The translations under genes were made by a program, and so were the position numbers. From Chloroflexota bacterium (lineage in GTDB: Bacteria; Chloroflexota; Anaerolineae; UBA3071), in contig JACNHM010000426.1 in assembly GCA_014383605.1 (NCBI GenBank), positions 1-7,650 of the forward strand: a stretch of 7,650 nucleotides of DNA, read 5' to 3'. Below, in pieces: positions 1 to 6,080 of the stretch. Under the pieces are notes generated by a model. The model made no database searches and was not told the DNA's origin. It saw only the letters and a program-made list of their open reading frames with translations. The stretch's first letter is position 1. The number at the start of each line of letters is the position of its first letter.

Positions 1-81
1 AGGAGCGCTTTTTGCGACGAAGCAATCTCCTTCCTAGACAAACGTGGGGATTGCTTCGCAAAAAACGCTCGCAATGACATC
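1..81. repeat. Imperfect palindromic intergenic repeat, truncated by window edge
   Basis: Two arms face each other around a loop of about 21 nt. The inner stem is GAAGCAATC (19-27) against GATTGCTTC (49-57). It continues through the T-rich run 9-16 against the A-rich run 57-64, with a 3-nt bulge on the left, and then GAGCG-type ends (3-7 against 66-70). The right flank (71-80) reads GCAATGACAT. From memory, palindromes with a TGTCATTGCGAG-type end and a GAAGCAATC core are dispersed intergenic elements in many unrelated bacteria; they encode nothing and resemble MITE-type elements. The matching left flank would lie just outside the window. The element sits 62 nt past the stop of the UROD-family gene, so its RNA hairpin could serve as a 3' end structure for that transcript. 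There is no clean U-tract, so I do not call it a terminator. Confidence 0.75.
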
Positions 82-142
82 GTGTCGGGAAGTTGTTCTT
101 TTGCGGACCCTAAGCGCGCAGCGTCTCACACCATCAGCACCA

Positions 143-1129
143 TCATCTACCCTCCACCGCCTCCCGCGCCGCGCGGATGTTGCCCACGGGCGTGTTGGTG
201 AAGGTCACGCAGCCGGTGCCGACGATGAGCCGCCGCCCGCCGGTTGCTTCGATGGCCGCCTGCACCGCGGCGCGCACCTGCTCCGGTCTGCCGCGCAGCA
301 TCGTCGCCTCGCGGTGTATCCCGCCCACCACCGCACCGGGGAACCGCTCCAGCGCTTCGCCCAGCGCCGGCGGCGTCTCCTGATCGTGCCAGTTGATGGC
401 CTGCACGGGGTAGTCGGCAACCAGGTCGAACATCACGTTGTGGCCGTGCAGGTGCAACAGGTTGAACCAGAACCCCTCGCCGGCCGCCAGGATGCGCAGG
501 TCGTAAGGGCGACCAAACTCCCGGTACTCGGCCTCGCTCAGCAGATCGTAGGTGGCGTGCTGTAAAGCCAGGAAGATGCCGGCGATACCCGTCTCCCGCG
601 CCGCCTCGATGAAGCGGACGGTGCTCTCGGTGATGGTCTCCAGACCGGCCTTGAAGGCGTCGGGGTGCTGGCGCAGGTCGGCCAGCAGCCGCTCGCCGGC
701 CAGGTTCTTGGCCTGGGCCAGCGGGTTGAAGATGGTCTGGATGAAGGGCACCTCCTCGCCCACCGCCTGGCCGACGATGCCCAGGGCGCGGCGCATCTCG
801 CCCAGCATGCCGCTGCCTGGGTCGAGCACGCGCAACTGCGCCCAGTCCTCCGGTCGCTGGATGACCCGCGGCCCCCAGTTCCGTGTGCCCTCCTGATTGC
901 CCAGCCACCACGACTCCGCTCCCCAGTCAGCGAGGCAGTAGTTGCTGGAGGGCATGAACTTGATGAAATCGAAGTCGAAGGCGCTCTGGAAGTCCAGCGT
1001 GGCGCGGGCCAGGCCCTCCGCCCGCTGGTCGTCGCCGGGCCAGTGCCGCCACAGGGCCACCGGCGGACGATCCACCGGCTGGCCGGCGATGGCCGCTTCC
1101 AAACGTTGGCGCCTGTTCATGCTGCTCAT
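143..1129 (-). CDS. UROD/MtaA/CmuA-family protein (uroporphyrinogen decarboxylase-like)
   Basis: This 328-residue cytoplasmic protein belongs to the uroporphyrinogen decarboxylase (URO-D) fold family. The N-terminal region has RPPVALWRHWPGDDQ (21-35) and DFDFIKFMP (52-60), and the C-terminus ends in GTGCVTFTNTPVGNIRAAREAV (304-325, shown here only for its G, C, T and P landmarks). It lacks the RQAGR-type substrate-binding motif of true HemE, so haem synthesis is unlikely. Paralogues of this group include the corrinoid/CoM methyltransferases MtaA and CmuA, which bind zinc through H-x-C...C. Here the equivalent positions appear to be H226-x-H228 and C307, an unusual set, so a methyl-transfer role is only an inference. 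The start is the ATG at 1129, preceded by GGAAGGAG about 6 nt upstream; an internal ATG three codons later is also possible. It is the last gene of the minus-strand series and lies about 99 nt after the CDF gene. Substrate unknown. Confidence 0.88.
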   Translation of the reverse strand: MSSMNRRQRLEAAIAGQPVDRPPVALWRHWPGDDQRAEGLARATLDFQSAFDFDFIKFMPSSNYCLADWGAESWWLGNQEGTRNWGPRVIQRPEDWAQLRVLDPGSGMLGEMRRALGIVGQAVGEEVPFIQTIFNPLAQAKNLAGERLLADLRQHPDAFKAGLETITESTVRFIEAARETGIAGIFLALQHATYDLLSEAEYREFGRPYDLRILAAGEGFWFNLLHLHGHNVMFDLVADYPVQAINWHDQETPPALGEALERFPGAVVGGIHREATMLRGRPEQVRAAVQAAIEATGGRRLIVGTGCVTFTNTPVGNIRAAREAVEGR

Positions 1130-1166
1130 CGGTTATCTCCTTCCATCCATGCTTGAGTCTTGACAG

Positions 1167-1224
1167 GACGAACGACGAAGGACGAAAGCAGCCATTCGTC
1201 CTTCGTCATCCGTCATTCGTCGCC
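1167..1224. repeat. Heptamer palindrome, copy A (GACGAAN arrays, inverted)
   Basis: Read on the minus strand, four heptamers of the form GACGAAN or GACGGAT are followed by a 7-nt spacer and then about three inverted heptamers (NTTCGTC type). The central stem is perfect for 13 bp: 1174-1186 pairs with 1195-1207 around an 8-nt loop. A further GACG/CGTC pairing (1167-1170 with 1211-1214) lies outside a short mismatch. The copy begins 4 nt after the CDF stop codon and ends before the ribosome binding site of the UROD-family gene. It could act as an RNA processing, stabilising or attenuating hairpin between two co-transcribed genes; there is no U-tract for a classic terminator. Confidence 0.85.
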
Positions 1225-1228
1225 ATCG

Positions 1229-2167
1229 CTACGTGCATTGATCTCTATCCGCACGTGTCCCATCCTGTGCTGCAGGAATGCGGGCGGGATGGTAGTGAAC
1301 GTGGACGCGGCGCAGGAACTCGATGTTCCGGCACAGGGTGCACTCTACCTGCGAGGCGATGGCGTCGCCCGCCGCTACGCTCAGCGCCCCCTCGACGCCA
1401 ATGGTGACGTTGATGACCAGGTAAGGCCCGAAGCGGTGGGCGTGGATCTCCTCCACCTGCTCGATGCCCGGAATGGGGCGCAGCAGCTCGGTGATCTGCC
1501 GCGCCAGCGAGCGGCCCGGTACCGTGTCCATCAGATCGGCCGAGGACTGGCGCAGGATCTCGACGCCCGTGCGCAGGACGACCAGAGCCACCAGCGCCCC
1601 GGCCAGCGGATCCACCCAGGGGTAGCCCTGCCGGCCCAGAAAGATACCCACTGCCGCCGCCGCGGCGGAGAAGATGTCGTTGCGATGATCGTAGGCCAGT
1701 GCCAGCACGGCGGCGTTTTCCGTCTGGCGGCCGATCCGCTGAGTGAAGATGGTCAGCCCGATCTTGAGCAGCACGGTGAAAAAGGCCACCCACAAGGCCA
1801 TGACCGTAGCCCCGCCGAAGCTGCCTTGCCCGCTCAACAGGTCGTACACGTTGTTCACTGCGTCCCAGAAAATGGCAATGGCCGTGGTGATGACAAAGGA
1901 GCCCACGATCAGAGCGGCGATGCTCTCCAGTTGGCTGTGGCCGTAGGGATGCTCGTGATCGGGTGGCTTGCTGGCCCGGCGCATGAACACGCTGACCACG
2001 ACGCTGTAGGCCACGTCGGAGGTGGAATTGATGCCGTCGGCGAGCAGGGCGGGACTGTGGCCCAGAGTGCCGATGATCGTCTTCAGCGCGGCCAGCAAGA
2101 CGTTGGCCACCAGCCCCAGGTTGACCGCCAGGATGCTGCGACGCGCTCTCTGATCCGTCTTCACCAT
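1229..2167 (-). CDS. Cation diffusion facilitator transporter, Mn2+-type metal site
   Basis: This 312-residue inner-membrane protein is a CDF-family divalent cation/proton antiporter. About six hydrophobic segments (roughly 12-35, 40-62, 82-104, 120-143, 152-174, 180-201) are followed by a cytoplasmic dimerisation domain (about 205-312) with the family's IPGI...VEEIHAHRFG and HVHYHP stretches. Family hallmarks include HSPALLADGINS and HEHPYGHSQLES. The transport-site residues read N47-xxx-D51 in segment 2 and D160-xxx-D164 (in YDHRND) in segment 5. Zinc/iron-type CDFs use H/DxxxD plus HxxxD, whereas the N-D-D-D set is the one known for manganese exporters such as pneumococcal MntE. I therefore predict Mn2+ efflux, not tested. 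The ATG at 2167 has GAGAGG 5 nt upstream. The gene follows the DUF1786 gene by 81 nt, with a heptamer repeat in the gap. Length is normal and no key residue of the Mn-type site is missing. Confidence 0.92.
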   Translation of the reverse strand: MVKTDQRARRSILAVNLGLVANVLLAALKTIIGTLGHSPALLADGINSTSDVAYSVVVSVFMRRASKPPDHEHPYGHSQLESIAALIVGSFVITTAIAIFWDAVNNVYDLLSGQGSFGGATVMALWVAFFTVLLKIGLTIFTQRIGRQTENAAVLALAYDHRNDIFSAAAAAVGIFLGRQGYPWVDPLAGALVALVVLRTGVEILRQSSADLMDTVPGRSLARQITELLRPIPGIEQVEEIHAHRFGPYLVINVTIGVEGALSVAAGDAIASQVECTLCRNIEFLRRVHVHYHPARIPAAQDGTRADRDQCT

Positions 2168-2179
2168 GGCGTCCTCTCA

Positions 2180-2243
2180 GGCAAATGGCCCAATGGCAAA
2201 TGACCAATGCCCAACCTTCGTCGTTCGTCCTTCGTCATTCGCC
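2180..2243. repeat. Heptamer palindrome, copy B (diverged arms)
   Basis: On the minus strand, heptamers GACGAAG, GACGAAC and GACGAAG are followed by a second array of ATTGGTC, ATTTGCC and ATTGGGC type. The second array read in reverse complement is GACCAAT/GGCAAAT, i.e. the same heptamer with substitutions, so the design matches copies A and C although the arms now pair only imperfectly. It starts 5 nt after the DUF1786 stop and ends just before the CDF ribosome binding site. Confidence 0.7.
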
Positions 2244-2248
2244 TCTGC

Positions 2249-3376
2249 TCACCACAGCGGCTTGCCTCCGCCGCCGGCCAAAGCGCGGCCAATGGTCTCG
2301 CCAGCCCCGGGCACCACCTCGCCGTAGGCGCGGATCAGGCCGTAACAGCCGGCCAGCATCATGTCGCCGAAGGGGGTGGCGAAACAGGGATTGTGGCGCG
2401 AGGCGTGCAGCAGGCCGCGCCGCGGGCCGGTCACGGCCACGCCGCGCTCGTCCGGAGGGACGGCCTGGCGACGGAAGAGCACCGCGCCATGGCCTTTGCT
2501 CTCGAAGACCTCGTCGTGGGTAAGACTGCCGGCAGCCAGCCGGTCAAGGAAGCCGTCCAGTTGTTCGGCGCTGAGCTCGCCGGTGTGATGCTCGAACAAT
2601 CCCTCGATGCCCGATCTTCCCAGCCGAAAGGCCAGGCAGTGGAAATTGCCCACGTTGGCCACGAGGAGCGGCCGCCGCCTGCCGATGGCGGGGTCTTGCA
2701 GCGCGCCGAGCACCGCCGCCGGGGCCGTGTCCATCAGCAGCAAGGGGATGTCGTCCCGCGGCGCGCTGGCGGCCACTGCCCGCAGGCGGGTCATGATGGC
2801 AGGCACATCTTCAGCCAGGAAGGCGAAGGCCGAGAGGCGGTTCTCGGCGCGGATGCGCTCTTCCAGGTAGCGAAAGCGGAAGAGCCGGTCGCTCACGCCC
2901 GGCGGGGCGTGGCCGTGATCGAAGACGGCCACGGCGATGCCGTCCAGGTCGCCGTCCAGATCCACGCCGAAACGGGCGAAGGCACCGGCGATGGCCCGGT
3001 AGTCGAAGTCGGCCATGCGCAGCCGCGTCACATCGCCGCCGATCATTTTCGCTTCGTCCTCGCTGACCAGCGTCACGCCCATCTCGGCCACGGCGTCCAG
3101 GTCGTCGTTGAAGGTGCGCGCGGCGGCCGGCGTGGCGCAGACGCGGTAGCCCGCCTGGAGATGATCGCTCACCGCCCAACTGCAGGGGCCGCCGCCCATT
3201 GTCACGCCGCTGAGCAGCAGGTCGTCGCCGCGGCGCGTGGCGGCGCGGACGGCGTCCGCCAGCAGCAGCGTGGGCGAGGGCATCACCATCTTGAGGCAGT
3301 TCTCCACCTCCCGATCGCTGTCGAACAGCAGGATGTCTTGCGTTCCCGTGCCGATGTCCACGGCCAAAATCTGCAT
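2249..3376 (-). CDS. DUF1786 family protein, ASKHA-like fold, function unknown
   Basis: This 375-residue protein begins MQILAVDIGTGTQD, which matches the start of DUF1786 proteins and resembles the phosphate-1 loop of actin/sugar-kinase/Hsp70-type ATPases (D7-x-G9-T-G-T12). Later landmarks are TMGGGPCSW (59-67), LLLMDTAPAAVLG (212-224), a second glycine loop VANVGNFHCLAF (239-250), FEHHTGEL (261-268) and a C-terminal PFGDMMLAGCYGLIRA stretch (335-350). Databases sometimes label the family 'pyruvate formate-lyase activating enzyme-like', but no CxxxCxxC radical-SAM cluster is present, so I do not use that name. An upstream in-frame start at 3436 would run through the repeat. The ATG at 3376 is preferred because AGGAG lies 8 nt before it and the family motif starts there. 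It lies 94 nt after the MFS gene and 81 nt before the CDF gene. A small-molecule kinase or a methanogen-type accessory role are both only guesses. Confidence 0.85.
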   Translation of the reverse strand: MQILAVDIGTGTQDILLFDSDREVENCLKMVMPSPTLLLADAVRAATRRGDDLLLSGVTMGGGPCSWAVSDHLQAGYRVCATPAAARTFNDDLDAVAEMGVTLVSEDEAKMIGGDVTRLRMADFDYRAIAGAFARFGVDLDGDLDGIAVAVFDHGHAPPGVSDRLFRFRYLEERIRAENRLSAFAFLAEDVPAIMTRLRAVAASAPRDDIPLLLMDTAPAAVLGALQDPAIGRRRPLLVANVGNFHCLAFRLGRSGIEGLFEHHTGELSAEQLDGFLDRLAAGSLTHDEVFESKGHGAVLFRRQAVPPDERGVAVTGPRRGLLHASRHNPCFATPFGDMMLAGCYGLIRAYGEVVPGAGETIGRALAGGGGKPLW

Positions 3377-3397
3377 CACATCACTCCTGATGAACCA

Positions 3398-3472
3398 GCG
3401 ACGAAGGACGGACGACGAAAGACGAACAGTCCACATCCGTCATTCGTCATCGGTCATTCGTCCTTCGTCGTC
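3398..3472. repeat. Heptamer palindrome, copy C (longest; overlaps MFS stop codon)
   Basis: On the minus strand, about five GACGAAN-like heptamers are followed by a 7-nt spacer and about four inverted heptamers ending in CTTCGTC. The outermost 12 bp pair perfectly: 3399-3410 with 3459-3470. Inner pairing exists in slipped registers, for example GACGAA 3421-3426 with TTCGTC 3443-3448. The TGA of the MFS gene (3473-3471) is itself the start of the first TGACGAC unit, so the repeat directly abuts or supplies the stop. The ribosome binding site of the DUF1786 gene lies just beyond the other arm. Confidence 0.85.
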
Positions 3473-4655
3473 ACGGCGACCGCTCCCGAACGAGCGCCAG
3501 CAGCACCGCCAGAGCAAGCAGCGTCGCCGCGCTCGCTGCCAGACCGTTCCAGAAGAGCCCGCCAGCGGACCAGAGAGCCGTGCCCAGCGGCGCACCAACG
3601 GCGCGTCCCAGGGACAGAGCCGCCACGTTCAGGGCCATCATCGTGCCCCGCGCCGCCGGCACCAACTCCGTGGCCAGGGGAATGATCGCCACAATGGTAA
3701 ACTCAAAACACAGAAAGAGCAAGAACAGGCCTGCCAGCGACGACCGCAGGCTGGCCGAAAGGAGCGGCAGCGCGACGTAGGCAGCCGACGTCAGCGCCAA
3801 CCCCACAGCCACCGAGGCCCGCTTGCCCACCCTGTCCGCCAGCCCGCCCACCCCGATCTCGCCCAACATCTCAGCCACGCCGATGACCATCGTCGCCAGC
3901 CCCAGCCGGCCCACCGACAGGCCAAAACTCGTCTCCATCCACGTCCCGTAGACGATGAACACAATCTCGTTGGCCGCCATCAGGAAGAAGGTTACGGCCA
4001 GCGCCCCCACAGCGGCCCGGTGGCTCAGCACCAGCCGGAAGGCCGCGCCGAAGGAGCGAGCGGCGGAAGGGGAGGCCGCGCCTCGGCCATCGTTCGGCAG
4101 CACCCCCAGCAACCCGGCCAGCCCAACAATGGCCAGTCCCGCCAGCAACCCGAAGGGCGCCCGCCATCCCGCACGCTCAATGATCAGTCCAATGGCCGGT
4201 GCGCCGATGAGGATGGCGCCCGCCCAGGCCAGTTCGGTGACGGCGATGACCAGCCCGCGCCGGTGATAAGGCACCCGATCGCCCAGGTAGGCTTGCAGGC
4301 TGGGATCGAAGATGACCTTGGCCAGGCCCAGGAGCAGGAAACCGACGAAGGCTGCCGGATAGCGGGGAATGAGGGCAACGACGACCCCGCCCCCGGCCAA
4401 TGTCAAGAGCCCGGTGGCCATCATCCGCCGCCGCCCGAAGCGATCGGAGAGCGGCCCGAACAGCGGGCTGGCCAGGCCGACGGCGGAGCGGGCCGTCATC
4501 AGCAGGCCCGCCGATGAGATGGAGATGCCCAGCCCGCGGGCAATGGCCGGCAGGAAGGGATAGACCATGCGGTGGCCGACGTTGACAACCCATCGGATCA
4601 GCGTGGCGGCGGCGACCTGCACCGCCAGCCGACGCTGGGGCGATGGGTCAGCCAC
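3471..4655 (-). CDS. Major facilitator superfamily transporter
   Basis: This 394-residue protein has about 12 membrane segments and is an inner-membrane secondary transporter. MFS motif A is clear in the first half (GPLSDRFGRRR, about 67-77), and its second-half counterpart is GGLADRVGKR (270-279). A charged central loop with PNDGRG and SPSAARS separates the two halves. The length is typical of drug/sugar efflux-type MFS proteins. The substrate cannot be read from sequence. I chose the GTG at 4655, because GAGGG lies 5 nt before it and translation then begins ten residues before the first membrane segment. An upstream GTG at 4712 would add 19 basic residues lying inside cinA. With the chosen start, the gene overlaps the cinA stop in GTGGCTGA, which points to translational coupling. 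The stop codon merges into a heptamer repeat. Confidence 0.88.
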   Translation of the reverse strand: MADPSPQRRLAVQVAAATLIRWVVNVGHRMVYPFLPAIARGLGISISSAGLLMTARSAVGLASPLFGPLSDRFGRRRMMATGLLTLAGGGVVVALIPRYPAAFVGFLLLGLAKVIFDPSLQAYLGDRVPYHRRGLVIAVTELAWAGAILIGAPAIGLIIERAGWRAPFGLLAGLAIVGLAGLLGVLPNDGRGAASPSAARSFGAAFRLVLSHRAAVGALAVTFFLMAANEIVFIVYGTWMETSFGLSVGRLGLATMVIGVAEMLGEIGVGGLADRVGKRASVAVGLALTSAAYVALPLLSASLRSSLAGLFLLFLCFEFTIVAIIPLATELVPAARGTMMALNVAALSLGRAVGAPLGTALWSAGGLFWNGLAASAATLLALAVLLALVRERSP

Positions 4656-5937
4656 CTTTGCCCTCGATCTGCGACGGAGCCCACAGCCAATCGGAAAGCG
4701 CGGCAGAATCACCGCTCAGTTGCTCCAGCACCCACAGCCGCACCAGGGCCAGGGCAGCATCGGCGGCCCATTCCCGCACGCGCAACCGATCGCCGTTGAA
4801 ACTGATCTGCCGCCAGGTCTCCCGCCCCCGCAGGTTCACCGCCACGTGCACCGCGCCGTAGGGCCGATCCGGGGTGCTGTCCTCCGGCGTGATGATGGCT
4901 CCCACGCCCACGCCGATGTCCGCCTGGCTGACCTGCCGGATGACGTTGGCCATGATCAGGGCATCCTCTTCGCCGGGCAGGGTACTTCGCTTCCCCCGTC
5001 CCGACGCATCCCGTTCCGAACTGAAGATCATGCTGCGGCGCAGGTAGCGCGCATAGCCCTCCGGCTCGCTGAACCGGGCGGCCAGCAGCCCGCCGGTGCC
5101 CAGCTCGGCCACGGCGATGGTCAGGCCCTGCGCGACCAGCAGATCGGCCACCACCTGCGGCAGCTCGCGCCCGTCCTCGCTGATGACGTGCTGGCCCAAC
5201 TCGGCTCGCAACGCTGCCAGGTCTGCTTCCAGCAGCCCTTCCGCCTCCGGCACCGTCGCGCCGGCAGCCACCACCTCGATGGTGATGGTGCCCCGGTGGG
5301 GCAAGAGGCCCAGGAGCGGGTTGCGGTCGCGGGCCATCATCGGCTGGATGCGCTCGTTGATCCCCGACTCCGGCAGGCCGTAGACCTTGAGCGCCGCCCG
5401 CCGGACGTGATGTCCATCGCCCGCCAGACCCCGCAGCCGCGGCAGGATGAACCCCTCCAGCATCCCTTCCATCTCGTAGGGGATGCCAGGGGTGACGAAG
5501 ATGTGCCGGCCGTTTGCCGGCAGGTAGAAGCCGGCCGCCGTGCCGCGGTCGTTGAGGATGATCTGGCTGCCCGCAGGCGCCTGGGCCTGGATGAGGTTAC
5601 TCTCCGGCATCGTGCGCCCGCGGCGGGCGAACCGCTCCCGAAGGCGAGCCAGCGCTTCGGCGTTCTCCACCAGCGCCAGATCGAAGAAGGCCGCCACCGC
5701 CTGGCGGGTCAGATCGTCCTCCGTGGGGCCCAGGCCGCCGGTGATGATGATCACGTCGGCCGCCGCCAGCGCCGTGCGCAGCCCCCGCTGGATGACTTCC
5801 AGATCGTCGCCCACGCTGAGGTGCAGGACAACCTCCACGGGCACAGGAGCTAACCGGCGCGAGATGGCCTGGGAGTTGGTGTCCAGCCGATAGCCGCAGG
5901 TCAGTTCGTCCCCCACAGCAAGAATCGCAGCTTTCAT
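4648..5937 (-). CDS. cinA: CinA-like protein with degenerate NMN deamidase domain
   Basis: This 429-residue protein has the normal two-domain CinA layout. Residues 1-170 form a MoCF/COG1058 domain: VGDELTCGYRLDTNS (8-22), VIIITGGLGPTEDDLT (61-76) and TPGIPYEMEGML (149-160) are close to the family consensus, and this half is linked to ADP-ribose pyrophosphatase activity in some homologues. Residues about 260-410 align with the PncC/COG1546 nicotinamide mononucleotide deamidase domain. There the conserved AESCTGG reads AELGTGG (277-283), so the catalytic Ser is Leu279 and the Cys is Gly280. The YSNxxK block and the GIAGPxGG block are also replaced (RSMIFSSERD, GAIITPEDSTPDRPYG). I infer that the C-terminal deamidase is inactive while the fold is kept; no stop or frameshift is seen. 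The start is the ATG at 5937, which gives the family N-terminus; a TTG 12 codons upstream is unlikely. AAAGG lies about 10 nt before the ATG. Confidence 0.9.
   Translation of the reverse strand: MKAAILAVGDELTCGYRLDTNSQAISRRLAPVPVEVVLHLSVGDDLEVIQRGLRTALAAADVIIITGGLGPTEDDLTRQAVAAFFDLALVENAEALARLRERFARRGRTMPESNLIQAQAPAGSQIILNDRGTAAGFYLPANGRHIFVTPGIPYEMEGMLEGFILPRLRGLAGDGHHVRRAALKVYGLPESGINERIQPMMARDRNPLLGLLPHRGTITIEVVAAGATVPEAEGLLEADLAALRAELGQHVISEDGRELPQVVADLLVAQGLTIAVAELGTGGLLAARFSEPEGYARYLRRSMIFSSERDASGRGKRSTLPGEEDALIMANVIRQVSQADIGVGVGAIITPEDSTPDRPYGAVHVAVNLRGRETWRQISFNGDRLRVREWAADAALALVRLWVLEQLSGDSAALSDWLWAPSQIEGKGG
4661..4665 (-). promoter_or_regulatory. Ribosome binding site deciding the GTG start of the MFS gene
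   Basis: GAGGG on the minus strand lies inside the last codons of cinA, 5 nt before GTG at 4655. It is better spaced than anything before the upstream alternative GTG at 4712, and the overlap favours re-initiation after cinA translation. Confidence 0.6.
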
Positions 5938-6080
5938 GAGTTCATCGCCTTTGCACTGCTCGCCACTTCCCAAGGGTCGTGTCCAGAAGAAGGCACACCG
6001 TGATGGCCTGCCGTATGATCCTCCCTGTCAACTGACACGCCTCCGGTCGTTATGCCTTCGCCTGGAGCTACCAGCAGAAT
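5938..6080. other. Gap between sulfotransferase and cinA; no clear promoter
   Basis: This 143-nt gap contains a minus-strand TTGACA (6031-6026) that would suit a -35 box for cinA, but no convincing -10 hexamer is found 16-19 nt downstream. The same place forms a small perfect dyad, TGTCA-AC-TGACA (6026-6037), which could be an operator. A plus-strand TATGAT at 6014-6019 has no -35 partner. No terminator hairpin with a U-tract follows the sulfotransferase stop, so read-through into cinA is possible. Confidence 0.35.

Noticed and set aside
1174..1207. The 13-bp hairpin of copy A as an intrinsic terminator
   Set aside because: No run of U follows the stem on either strand, and the same element occurs in two other gaps with weaker pairing.
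3377..3436. N-terminal extension of the DUF1786 protein to the ATG at 3436
   Set aside because: The extra 20 residues are translated from the heptamer repeat, and the family N-terminus with a ribosome binding site begins at 3376.
1167..3472. Heptamer arrays as a CRISPR array
   Set aside because: The units are 7 nt and contiguous, with no 20-40 nt unique spacers and no cas genes nearby.
2207..3685. Plus-strand open frame of 492 codons across the DUF1786 gene
   Set aside because: It is a long G+C-driven shadow frame, His/Gln/Ala-rich, with no domain. It runs through two repeat copies, and the minus-strand gene is well supported.
4567..5853. Plus-strand open frame of 428 codons opposite cinA
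   Set aside because: The product is Gln/His/Arg-rich without recognisable domains, and CinA motifs on the other strand explain the region.
6014..6019. Plus-strand TATGAT as a promoter antisense to the sulfotransferase
   Set aside because: No -35-like hexamer lies 16-18 nt upstream and no gene is read from it.
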